Position numbers and translations under genes: made by a program. DNA of 64,000 nt from CAWUEZ02 sp963921355. Lineage in GTDB: Bacteria; Pseudomonadota; Alphaproteobacteria; Thalassobaculales; Thalassobaculaceae. Position 1 is the stretch's first letter. Each line of letters begins with the position of its first letter. The stretch lies in NCBI GenBank assembly GCA_963921355.3, contig OZ001190.1, positions 1,364,001 through 1,428,000 on the forward strand. The letters run 5' to 3'. The notes under the pieces were generated by a model that was given only the letters and a program-made list of their open reading frames with translations, ran no database searches and was not told where the DNA came from. Positions 24,544-33,908 of this stretch are shown piece by piece.

Positions 24544-25152
24544 ATGGAAACCGTCTCCTTCACCCGGATGAGCGACGGCACCAAAGCGGACTACGATCTG
24601 CTCGACCGTGAGGAAGAAGCGTTCAAGGCGGGGCTCGCGGACCGGATCCTCACGCAACTGCGCCTCCTGGAGCATTCGACAGGCGGCTACAAGGTGACCC
24701 GGCTCGACCATTCCCTGCAGTCGGCGACCCGAGCGGCCGAGGACGGTGCGGATGTCGACTGGGTCGTCACGGCACTGCTGCACGATATCGGCGACATGCT
24801 CGCCCCCATGAACCATGACAGCGTGGCCGCCGCCATCCTCGCTCCCTATGTGCGCGAGGAGTGCACCTGGACGCTGCGCCATCACGGCCTGTTCCAACTG
24901 AAGTACTACGGACAGCATGTCGGTCAGGATCCGGACGGCCGGGAGCGGTTCGCGGATCACCCCAATTACGCGGCCTGCGTGACTTTCTGCGAGCGCTCGG
25001 ACCAGGTCAGTTTCGATCCGGACTATCCGACCCGCGACCTCGCTTCGTTCGAGCCGATGGTGCGGGATGTCTTCGCCCGCGAGGCCTGGGACCCCGACAT
25101 CATCCGCGAGGGGGTGCGCATCCCGCCGGTCCCGGCCCAGGCCGCGGAGTAG
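24544..25152 (+). CDS. HD domain metal-dependent phosphohydrolase
   Basis: A 202-residue soluble protein of the HD family that hydrolyses phosphoester-type bonds or, in related PhnZ-like members, acts as a di-iron oxygenase. The metal ligands are visible: RLDHSLQ, LLHDIGD (the HD pair), RHHGLFQ and the later Asp in CERSDQVSFDPDY. The N terminus METVSFTRMSDGTK is characteristic of a well-defined subfamily, which supports this start; GGAGGG lies upstream. The substrate is not known. It is divergent from the start-less lemA, whose missing 5' part should lie where this gene now begins. Confidence 0.85.
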   Translation: METVSFTRMSDGTKADYDLLDREEEAFKAGLADRILTQLRLLEHSTGGYKVTRLDHSLQSATRAAEDGADVDWVVTALLHDIGDMLAPMNHDSVAAAILAPYVREECTWTLRHHGLFQLKYYGQHVGQDPDGRERFADHPNYAACVTFCERSDQVSFDPDYPTRDLASFEPMVRDVFAREAWDPDIIREGVRIPPVPAQAAE

Positions 25153-25348
25153 GTCTGCCTTCGGGGCCAGACCGGCACCATTGGAGCGGTGATGTCGCCC
25201 GGCGGCGTCTCCCGCAGGCGGATGTCATTCCTGCGGGCGGCGACCCCTCGAAGGCCGTGTCAGACAGCGGGTCCAGCGATATGCTGCTGTGTCCGACTGT
25301 CGGGGGCTCGGCGGTTCAGCCCCAGCACCGTTCAGGAGCCGAGATTTC

Positions 25349-26647
25349 ATGGTGACCATCAAAGATCAGTTCTACAGAAAGAAGCCGAAGGACCTGCCCC
25401 GACGGATTTACAGGAACCTGGCGGAGGCGCTCACTGGTGCGGCCGGCGACGCAGACGAAAGGCGCCGTCTCATTGAGCAATTTCTCACGACCCTGCAGGA
25501 GAAGCATCGGGAGGACGAGTTCCTTCGGATGAAACTGGTTGTTCCTCGGGAGCTTGAACAGACTCTTGAACCGCAGGAGCTGGAGCACGTTGGGAGTGTA
25601 CTTGCCCGTTTGCGGAGCAAGCGGAGCGGGAAGCTGTTTCCGATCCATCCGGTCTGCGCCGATGAGTTCTCGGTCGATCCTGCGTTTCTGTCGACGGTCT
25701 TCGATGACACCCCGCTCAACCACATTGCCCCGTCGGATCAGATTCTGACCATGGGCTCCTGTTTCGCCATCAATGTTCAGCAGTACCTGCTTGTCCGCGG
25801 CTACAAGGCGGCCGGTTTTGTCAGGTCGGAGGAGATCAACTCGGTTTTCAGCAATGCGCTGATGTTGGAGACCGCTTGCCTGCCGGACGAGGATCGCCGG
25901 TCCTATCTGGGTGATTGCTATCAGCGGATTCTGGGACCGGTTCCGGTTGACGGCCACGTTGCCAAGGAAATCGAGCAATTGGCCGGGCTGAGCGCCAAGA
26001 TCCAGAACGCGAACTTCATGGTTCTCACGCTGGGCAACACGATAGACGCGTTTCTTCCGGAGCCGATGAACGAGGTTGCTGCGCGGATGGCCTGTCCGAC
26101 GCTGTTTCCGCGGTTCCTTAGGATCTTCCAGTCAGAGAACATCAAGCACCAGGTCAAGGCTCTGAGGAACGTCAAGTCGAACGGCGGTAGTTTGAGGCTC
26201 GGCGCCTTTGACCAGGTAAAGAAGGCGATCTCGACGATCTTTGACAGCATTTTCCGCCTGAACCCCGATCTGAAGCTGCTGGTCACCGTATCGCCCGTCC
26301 CGGTCGCCAACACGATGGGTGTTTCGAACCCTCTGTCGCTCGGCCCGATCGAGATGGATTGCCAATCCAAGTCGACGCTGCGCGCCGCTCTCGGAGAGGC
26401 GCTCATCGACTCGCCCGATGATCGGGTGCAGTACTTCCCGTCATTCGAGATCGTCCGGTGGATGGGGGTCAACCTGCCGATGCGGAATTTCGGGGCCCAG
26501 GATGCGGGGTCCGGACACGTTTCTGACGAGGTCCTTGGGGCGGTCTTCGACTTCTTTCAGAGTCGGTTCTGTGTCCAGAAGGGTTTCGTGCGTCCGCTGG
26601 CTGCCACCGGGGGGGTCAGGCCTGAAGCGGCGTCTCGGGTTGAATGA
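25349..26647 (+). CDS. GSCFA domain protein
   Basis: A 432-residue protein with the GSCFA signature (TMGSCFAINV at about residues 132-141), an SGNH-hydrolase-like family of uncertain function that may act on polysaccharides or surface glycans. A further conserved region is LTLGNTIDAF (the Gx-N block), and the putative catalytic Asp/His segment is near GSGHVSDEV. The first 100 residues are helical and charged. ATG at 25349 with AGGAG about 12 bases upstream. GC content is lower than in neighbouring housekeeping genes, hinting at acquisition. The 196 bases before it hold a small hairpin (GGTCTG/CAGACC at 25152) but no gene. Confidence 0.8.
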   Translation: MVTIKDQFYRKKPKDLPRRIYRNLAEALTGAAGDADERRRLIEQFLTTLQEKHREDEFLRMKLVVPRELEQTLEPQELEHVGSVLARLRSKRSGKLFPIHPVCADEFSVDPAFLSTVFDDTPLNHIAPSDQILTMGSCFAINVQQYLLVRGYKAAGFVRSEEINSVFSNALMLETACLPDEDRRSYLGDCYQRILGPVPVDGHVAKEIEQLAGLSAKIQNANFMVLTLGNTIDAFLPEPMNEVAARMACPTLFPRFLRIFQSENIKHQVKALRNVKSNGGSLRLGAFDQVKKAISTIFDSIFRLNPDLKLLVTVSPVPVANTMGVSNPLSLGPIEMDCQSKSTLRAALGEALIDSPDDRVQYFPSFEIVRWMGVNLPMRNFGAQDAGSGHVSDEVLGAVFDFFQSRFCVQKGFVRPLAATGGVRPEAASRVE

Positions 26648-26771
26648 CGCCCTCCCGCACACGACCTTACGGATGTCTCTGGTGCGGCCGCACGAACCGG
26701 AGACGGATAGGCGCTGACGACCGGATGGCGTCGATATCTCCCAAGGCCCCAAGTGACTGGTAGCGGAACGG

Positions 26772-28229
26772 ATGGCAGATACAGGATTTCGCTTCGACAA
26801 CAGCTATGCCCGACTGCCCGAGGGGATGTTTACCCGGCTGCATCCGGTTCCGGTCAGGGAACCGCGCATGGTGGTCTTCAACCAGGCGCTGGCGGCCGAA
26901 ATGGGGATCGATGTCACCGGCATGGCGCCGGAGGAACTGGCGGCGCTGTTCAGCGGCAACCGGGTCCCCGACGGCTCGGACCCGATCGCCCAGGCTTATG
27001 CCGGCCACCAGTTCGGCCACTTCACGATGCTCGGTGACGGCCGCGCGGTCGCGCTCGGTGAGCATCTCACGCCGCTGGACCGGCGCCTGGACATTCAGTT
27101 CAAGGGGTCCGGCCGGACCCCCTATTCCCGCGGTGGCGACGGCCGGGCCGCCCTTGGGCCGATGCTGCGGGAGTACCTGATCAGCGAAGCGATGCACGGG
27201 CTTGGGATTCCGACCACCCGCAGCCTGGCCGTGGTCACGACCGGCGAGGATGTTTATCGAGAGACGGCGCTGCCGGGCGCGATCCTGACCCGGGTGGCGA
27301 GTTCTCACATCCGGGTCGGCACCTTCGAGTACACGGCGGCCCGTCGCGACCCCGCGCTGCTGCGGACCCTGGTCGACTACACCATCGAGCGCCACGACCC
27401 GGATCTCGGCGAAGCGGAGAACCCGCCGCTCGCCCTGCTTCACCGGATTGCGGACCGGCAGGCCGACCTGATCACCCACTGGATGCGGGTCGGTTTCATC
27501 CACGGCGTGATGAACACCGACAACATGGCGCTGTCAGGCGAGACCATCGACTACGGCCCCTGCGCCTTCATGGACGCCTACAACCCCGGCACGGTGTTCA
27601 GCTCGATCGATCATGCCGGCCGCTACGCCTTCGGCAATCAACCGGCGATCGCCCAGTGGAACCTGGCGCGGTTCGCCGAAGCGCTCCTGGCACTGATCGA
27701 CGCGGATACCGACAAGGCAGTCGCGGCGGCCGAAGAGGCTGTCCGGGGTTTCAGCGGCGTCTACAAGGCCAAGTGGCTGGCCATGATGCGGGCTAAGCTG
27801 GGGCTGACGGACGTGCAGGACGGCGACGACGAACTAGTCGGTGATCTGCTCGACTGGATGCAGGCGTCCATGGCGGACTACACCAACACGTTCCGGGATC
27901 TGATCGGCGGGACCGTTCCGCCCAGAATGCTGTATGAGGCGCCGGCCTTCAAGGTTTGGCATGATCGCTGGCTTGCCCGACGTGCGGAAGATGGACTGTC
28001 AGACGATGACGCCGACGCCCTGATGCGGGCCAGCAACCCGACGGTCATCCCGCGCAATCACACGGTCGAGCGGGTGCTGGAAGCGGCGGTCGACGGCGGC
28101 GATTTCAAACCGTTCCACGACCTGGTCGCCGTGCTGGCCGCGCCCTATGAGGACCGTTCTTCGGGCGACCCCTACCGCGCCCCGCCGGAGGGCGCGGATC
28201 GGATCCACCAGACGTTCTGCGGCACCTGA
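26772..28229 (+). CDS. selO: Protein adenylyltransferase SelO (YdiU/UPF0061 family)
   Basis: Pseudokinase-fold enzyme that transfers AMP from ATP to Ser, Thr or Tyr of target proteins, linked to redox stress. At 485 residues it is the usual bacterial length. Family motifs include AYAGHQFGHF, LGDGRAVALGE, DIQFKGSGRTPYSRGGDGRA (the nucleotide-binding lysine and Arg residues), SEAMHGLGIPTTRSL and GVMNTDNMALSGETIDYGP (metal-binding Asn and Asp). No C-terminal selenocysteine motif is present, as usual in bacteria. Confidence 0.94.
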   Translation: MADTGFRFDNSYARLPEGMFTRLHPVPVREPRMVVFNQALAAEMGIDVTGMAPEELAALFSGNRVPDGSDPIAQAYAGHQFGHFTMLGDGRAVALGEHLTPLDRRLDIQFKGSGRTPYSRGGDGRAALGPMLREYLISEAMHGLGIPTTRSLAVVTTGEDVYRETALPGAILTRVASSHIRVGTFEYTAARRDPALLRTLVDYTIERHDPDLGEAENPPLALLHRIADRQADLITHWMRVGFIHGVMNTDNMALSGETIDYGPCAFMDAYNPGTVFSSIDHAGRYAFGNQPAIAQWNLARFAEALLALIDADTDKAVAAAEEAVRGFSGVYKAKWLAMMRAKLGLTDVQDGDDELVGDLLDWMQASMADYTNTFRDLIGGTVPPRMLYEAPAFKVWHDRWLARRAEDGLSDDDADALMRASNPTVIPRNHTVERVLEAAVDGGDFKPFHDLVAVLAAPYEDRSSGDPYRAPPEGADRIHQTFCGT

Positions 28230-28414
28230 CGGGCCAGTAGAGGACTTCGTCCCCGGGTCTCGGCCATAGCTTCTGGCGACGTTTCGAGCGACCTCGAAAA
28301 TATTGCCCTCAAGATTATATAAAATTTAACCTGTTTGTCGGACACTGGCCCGAGAGCACAAAAAGTGCGCATTCGGGTCGGCGCGACCGGAAGACTGGTT
28401 TCGTGGGGGAGACG

Positions 28415-28636
28415 ATGGTCCAGTTAGAAATACAGGACGACGTCCAGCGTGAGTTCCAGGTCAAGGAACTCTGCAGTTTCCGGAAAACCCGCGGGGAGAC
28501 CTTCGCCGTCGTCGGCGACAACGCCGACATGCGCCTGATCAGCGACGTCTGGTTCGGAAGCTTCGACTCCCAGGAGGACTTCCGTCTTGTGTTCGAGTTC
28601 CTGCTGGATCAGTTCCGGCGCAATAGGCGTTTTTGA
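28415..28636 (+). CDS. Small protein of unknown function
   Basis: A 73-residue soluble, mixed-charge protein (MVQLEIQDDVQREFQVKEL at the start, LLDQFRRNRRF at the end). I recognise no family. The ATG at 28415 has GGGGGAG 4 bases upstream, a strong ribosome site; the frame also contains a GTG at 28403. The 185 bases before it are AT-rich and could hold its promoter. It ends 10 bases before the convergent broken gene. Confidence 0.55.
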   Translation: MVQLEIQDDVQREFQVKELCSFRKTRGETFAVVGDNADMRLISDVWFGSFDSQEDFRLVFEFLLDQFRRNRRF

Positions 28637-28646
28637 TTCCAAAATT

Positions 28647-30497
28647 CTACAGCCGATCGCTGACATAGCGGATGAGTTTCCGCGCGCGCTCGATGCGGTT
28701 ACGAATATCCTCGTTCCTGTTCATGATCCTTGAATAGAAGCCGTCGTTGGACTGGGTTCTTTTCTGGGCAGTCTCGAACGCCTCCGCTTCAGCCAGGGAT
28801 TCCATCAGGTAAATAAGTGCCTCTCTGTATTTCTGTTCCGTGTGCGAGGCGCTCAAGCCGTGTGATTCCTCCTCCTTTTTTGCGAGCGCAATCAGCAGCT
28901 CGCCATAGTGGACTTTGAACTGGCTTGTGAAATCGAGGGCACCCACCGAATCAATTTCTCGAACTGACATGATGCATGACGGATCTATCATCGCGTTCTG
29001 TTTCGCAGCGTCGAGCATTCCCGGTGTGACCTTGTCCTCCAAGAGTGCGGCTCGAAGTCTTCTGTCGAGTTGATTAATGAGGGAGATGGCCAGCCAATTC
29101 CGATAGTAGTTCGCCTGAGTATCTTCGGTGCATGTGCGTTTCCATACATCGAGGTCACGCAAGGCTGCTGCGTTCTTTCCGGTCGCACAAGCATAGGTGG
29201 TTCTCATGCGTCTCACGTTTTCCGTGAGCACTTCGAACTGTGCTGCGTGCTTGCCGATCGTTTTCAGTGAGTTGTCGAGATAAATCTGCGCACGAATCAC
29301 ATATCAGTCGTGGAATGTTCTCTCGGAGCGCGTCTTTGGCTGCTCTCTTTGGTGGTACTCGTCGAGCCATTTCACAAGATCCAGAGCGGCTGTCTCGTGC
29401 GCGCCGGCCCCCCCGATCAGGAACGCGGTTGCCATGATTCCATAGGGTTGATCTTTGAAGAACACAAACAGGTTTTCTGCGAGTTCAGATGGATTCTCTC
29501 TGAATCTCCTAATTTGAATATCTAAAATCGTGCAGCCGCGTTTGTTTGGTTTTTCGAAACTTTCTTCGAAGTTCGCTTCAAAGCTCTTTCCAAAACTAAC
29601 AACTGGTATTAGTAGATCGAAAATTTCTTCTGGAATATTTTTGGAGTATAAATCGTTCGATAATTCAAAATGTTTCATTATAGCAAAATATTTCATTAGA
29701 TGATTTGCGCGTGCTGTGTTCGTATGAATGAACTCTGGATCTTCAGCGAACTTATGAATCAAGAACATGCAGTTATACAAAGGCATGAGGAATTCATCAA
29801 AAACCTCTTTGCTTATGTAGTGCTTGTTTTTTATTTATTCAAAATTAAGTTGACTTTCTGCATTTTCTAGTAAATATATATATTCTAGATCGTAATCTAT
29901 GTTTGTTCCAATTCTCCGGAAAAATCCTAGATAGTTCTCACTAGTAGATATCAATGGTAGAACAGAGCTTGAATCTTCGATTCCCGGCTTTGGTGTGTAT
30001 GTTGTCTTTGTTATACTATTTTCATTGACGGAAACTGACACCGATCCTATCGGTTTACTGACGTCTTGTATTCTTTCGAATAGTCGCTCCAAACTCGGCT
30101 GAAAAATCCCGAGAACGCCAACAACTACAAGTAAACCGCTCAACCTATTGTGAGCGGTTCTGATATGTGGAGTGGCGAACTTGACGGGTTCAAGGATAAT
30201 ATATATCCAATATCTGAACGCAATTCCAAAAGCTAGTCCAAAACAAATACTAGGAAAAATAGGAATAAATAAGGCAGCAGTATCATTAAATACTAGTCCG
30301 GTCGGATAAGAGAATGCGTTACTCAAGGTCGCTAAGGCTGCGAACGCAATAAATCCAACTAAAAGAAGTATAGAAACTGAAATGTCTCTTATCGAATTAT
30401 CTGAAGGTGAGAGCGTCTAAAAAGCTGAAATTGCAATAGGAATTACAAATGAAAGTAGAGCCGAAAACAGAAAAGCCAGAACGAAAATCTCCTGCAT
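28647..30497 (-). pseudogene. Multi-helix membrane protein of unknown function, broken by three in-frame stop codons
   Basis: One continuous frame of 617 codons from an ATG at 30497 (GGGGAGG upstream) to a TAG at 28647. It is interrupted by TAG (30417-30419), TAA (29835-29837) and TGA (29304-29306), with no frameshift. The predicted whole protein has about four membrane helices in residues 1-135, a small soluble insert, and a mainly helical cytoplasmic C-terminal half rich in charged residues. No family recognised. Each stop is one C-to-T change from Gln, Gln and Arg codons. Much of the gene is far more AT-rich than its surroundings, which suggests transfer. The three pieces could be read as separate small genes (29835-30326, 29304-29786, 28647-29300), but all share one frame. 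The 269 bases upstream (30498-30766) show no gene. Confidence 0.7.
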
Positions 30498-30766
30498 CGT
30501 TTGCCTCCCCCAAGGCGCTCGACGGATTGCCGGAGCTGCATGCGGTAATCAGCCAGGCCTCACATTAACTCCCTACAAATTCTCTCAAGAGTAGCAGAAT
30601 TCTTGACGCTGATGAAGGCTCAACGCCGGTGTGATCGGGCTCGTCGCCGTTCCCTCGACTGCTCAGGACACTGACGTACCGAGACAGGCTCCTGTGCGCG
30701 GGTCGAAGATCTGACCGGTCTGGCCGAGAGTGTCCTCGACCTGTCGTCGCAGCCGATGGCCGACCG

Positions 30767-32062
30767 TCAGCTGCGGTCTACCCGAAACTGCGTGTTGCCG
30801 AGGCGCAGATGGGCGCCCGGCGCGATCGGCGTCGGGCCGGTCTCGGGATCGACCGGCCGGTCATCGATTGCCGTGCCGCCTTTCGAGTGCAGGTCATCGA
30901 TGGCCAGGTCCTCGCCGATCTGAAGCAGCCGCGCGTGGTGCTTGTCGATACCCACTGCCTCCAGGCAACGGTCGCAGCTCGGGTCCGCACCGATCAGGAG
31001 TCCCCGGGGGGTCCGGCTGAGATCCTCCTGGGTGATGAGGATGGTGATGGGGTCGCCTTCGTCGCCCTCGCTTTGCAGATGCCAGACGGGACCGGCTTTT
31101 GGATGGCGCCAAGGTGGTTGGACAAGCAAGTGGCCGATGGCGCGGGCGCCGCGCCGGGCCGCATCCCCTCCGATCACGACGATATGGACCGCCGGTCCCG
31201 GCCAGTGCCGGATCACCAGCAGGAGGATCGCGAGGACGAGGCCCCCGGCACCCAGGGCATACCAGTGGAAGTTTGTCGACGCGACGCCGAGAATGATCCG
31301 GCAGGTGTCCCGCGACCCGCTGAACGGGATCCCGAGTTCGGTGAGTTTCGCCACCAGCTCCGAGCTGTGGGAGGCGAAGAACACGCCCTGGATCACGTCG
31401 TAGACCAGCGGCATGCCGCTCGGCGTGATCAGCATGGCCATCTCGCGCTCGGTGTTCACGCCGATGACCTGGCCGCAGGGATTCACGATCGGCCCGCCGC
31501 TGTTGCCGGGATTTGTAGTGGCGGAGTGTTGAACGATCTGAATGCGGGCGCTGTCCCGGGTCCAGGCGCCGACGAACACGCGGTTGACGATGCCGGCGGT
31601 GAAGCTGGTCTGGCTCTCCACCCCCAGTCTTGCGCCTGCGCCGGGGTAACCGATCGCGAAGACCGTCAAACCCTGAGGCAATGCGGCGCTGTCGGCCTCG
31701 CTCAGGACGATCGGCGGGCGGACCAGGTCTTCGGCTTTCAGGATGGCGAGATTCTCTTCCGGAAAGGCGCCGACAACCGTCAACGGAACCCGCGCCGGAA
31801 GGTCCGGGTCACCCGCTTCGGCGGACAGCGCCCAGCCGTGCTCGAGATGCGGTCTGATGATGTGGTGGGCCGTCGCGATATGGCCTTGGTCGTTGATGAA
31901 GAACCCGCTGCCGCCCGCGACCTGGCCGGGTCCCTCGGCCAGGATGCGGACCATGCTGGGCTCCACCAGCTTGGCCACTGCCGTCGGCTCGATGGCGGCG
32001 GCCGGTGATCCCGAGAGCAGAGTCACCAGCATGATCATGAGACTGAAAAGGCGCGGCGCCAT
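30767..32062 (-). CDS. Trypsin-like serine protease with membrane helix and FHA domain
   Basis: A 431-residue protein: signal peptide (residues 1-23), trypsin-like domain (about 30-255), membrane helix (ALGAGGLVLAILLLVI) and a C-terminal forkhead-associated domain (LLIGADPSCDRCL, DKHHARL, IDDLHSKGGTAI) that binds phosphothreonine peptides. Topology puts the protease outside and the FHA domain in the cytoplasm, so it could couple a phospho-signal to proteolysis. The catalytic His (TAHHI) and Ser (NPGNSGGP) are present, but the segment that normally holds the Asp reads EENLAILKA, with Asn where Asp is usual. It is followed, in the same direction, by the broken membrane-protein gene. Confidence 0.83.
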   Translation of the reverse strand: MAPRLFSLMIMLVTLLSGSPAAAIEPTAVAKLVEPSMVRILAEGPGQVAGGSGFFINDQGHIATAHHIIRPHLEHGWALSAEAGDPDLPARVPLTVVGAFPEENLAILKAEDLVRPPIVLSEADSAALPQGLTVFAIGYPGAGARLGVESQTSFTAGIVNRVFVGAWTRDSARIQIVQHSATTNPGNSGGPIVNPCGQVIGVNTEREMAMLITPSGMPLVYDVIQGVFFASHSSELVAKLTELGIPFSGSRDTCRIILGVASTNFHWYALGAGGLVLAILLLVIRHWPGPAVHIVVIGGDAARRGARAIGHLLVQPPWRHPKAGPVWHLQSEGDEGDPITILITQEDLSRTPRGLLIGADPSCDRCLEAVGIDKHHARLLQIGEDLAIDDLHSKGGTAIDDRPVDPETGPTPIAPGAHLRLGNTQFRVDRS

Positions 32063-32107
32063 GACCTCGGATCATACGGCAAGGTCCGGACGCAGGAAGC
32101 GTGCAGA

Positions 32108-33814
32108 TTAGCCGGCGATGTGTTCGCTCATGATCTCGCGCATCTTGAACTTCTGGATCTTGCCGGTGACGGTCATCGGAAACGCGTCGACGATCCGAAT
32201 GTGTTTCGGCACCTTGAAGTGGGCGAGGCCGTCGCGGCAGAAGCGCCGCACATCGTCCTCCGACAGCTCAGCCCCTTCGTGCAGCTGGATCCACACGGCG
32301 ACCTCCTCGCCCATGGTGGCGTCGGCGACGCCGAAGACCGCCGCCTGGGCGATCTTCGGGTGGGTGAACAGGTACTCCTCGATCTCCGCCGGATAGATGT
32401 TCTCGCCGCCGCGGATGATCATGTCCTTCAGGCGCCCGGTGATCCGGACGTAGCCGTCACTGTCCATGGTCCCGAGATCGCCGGACTGCAGCCAGCCGTT
32501 CGGGTCGATGGTCCGGGCGGTGGCGTCGGCGTCGCCGAAATAACCCTGCATGACGTGGTAGCCACGAAAGCAGATCTCGCCGACCGCCCCGACCGGCACG
32601 GTTCGGCCCGTCTCGGTGTCGATGACCTTCACTTCCTGATGCGGCAGGTTGCGGCCGACCGTCGTGGTCCGGTGGGCGAGGGTATCGTCGGCGTCGGTCA
32701 GATGGGTGAGCGGCGAGGCTTCGGTCTGCCCTTAGCCGATCAGGATTTCCCGGCAGTTCATGTCGCCGATCACCCGGTTCATCAACGCTTCCGGACACGG
32801 GGCGCCGGCCATGATGCCGGTCCGCAGGCTTGACAGATCGAAGTCGGCGAAGCGCGGGTGTTCCAGCTCGGCGATGAACATGGTGGGCACTCCATGGATC
32901 GCCGTGCAGCGCTCGGCCTCGATGGCCGCGAGCACCGCGCCGGGCTCGAAATGCTCCTCCGGCACGACCAGACAGGCGCCGACCGCCAGGCAGACCAGGT
33001 TCGCCAGGACCATCCCGAAGCAGTGGTAGAACGGCACCGGGACGCAGAGCCGATCGTCCGCCGTGAAGCGCATCGCCTGGGCCGTGAAGTAGGCGTTGTT
33101 CAGGATGTTGAAGTGGGTGAGCACCATGGCCTTCGGACACCCGGTCGTTCCGGACGTGTATTGGATGTTGATGGCATCGTCGCGGTCGAGGTCATCCCGG
33201 ATGACGTCCAGCCTGGCTGCCGGCACCGTCTCGGCGGCGGCGAGCAGGTCGCCCCAGGTGCGAAACCCCGGGAGCGGCCGCGCGGTGGTCGCGGGGGATT
33301 TCGGGTCGTAGACGAAGACGTGCCGCAGGTCGGGGAGGGTCGTTGACCGGGTGCTGGCGTCGTCTTTGGCGAGCTCCGGCAGCAGTTCCACCAGCATCGT
33401 GACGTAGTCGCTGTGACGGAACTGCGGGATCGTAAACAACCCCTGCACTTTCGATCGCTCCAGCGCATAGGCCAGTTCGCGGGGCCGGTAGGCGGGGTTG
33501 ACGTTGACCAGGATCGCACCGATCCGTGCGGTCGCCATCTGCAGCACCAGCCATTCGATGTTGTCGGTCGACCAGACGCCGATCCGGTCGCCCTTGGCGA
33601 AGCCGAAGGCGAGCAGGCCGCGGGCGACGCGGTCGACCTCCTCGGACAGCTGGCGATAGGTCAGCCGCCGGTTCTGATGACAGGAAACGATTGCCTCCCG
33701 GTCACCATGTGCGGCGACGACCGCGGCGAAATGTTCGGGAATGGTCGCCCCGATCAGCGGGGTCGACCCGCCGCGGTGCAGGTAGCTGTGGCCAAGACCC
33801 GCGACCTCAGCCAT
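32108..33814 (-). pseudogene. AMP-forming acyl-CoA synthetase, interrupted by one in-frame TAA
   Basis: Would activate a fatty or other carboxylic acid to its CoA thioester. One frame of 569 codons from ATG 33814 to 32108 contains all main motifs: YTSGTTGCPKAM (phosphate loop), GVPTMF, GQTEASP, WLQSGDLG, GRLKDMIIRGGENIYPAE and the C-terminal lysine in VTGKIQKFK. The only defect is a TAA at 32732-32734, just before GQTEASP, where the family has a tyrosine (YGQTE). A single base change from TAC or TAT explains it. Without readthrough the product loses the catalytic C-terminal part. It could be a real nonsense mutation or a sequence error. Confidence 0.85.
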
Positions 33815-33908
33815 CGACGTCTCGCCAGCAGGGATCCACCCGGATCTGGAGTGTGGCGAGGATCTGGCCGCTGCGGCCACGGAAGCGCATGCGGTACACG
33901 GCTCCTCC

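Noticed and set aside
28647..33814. Stop-codon reassignment as the reason for in-frame stops
   Set aside because: TAA, TAG and TGA all end ordinary genes in this window at positions fitting the families' normal lengths.
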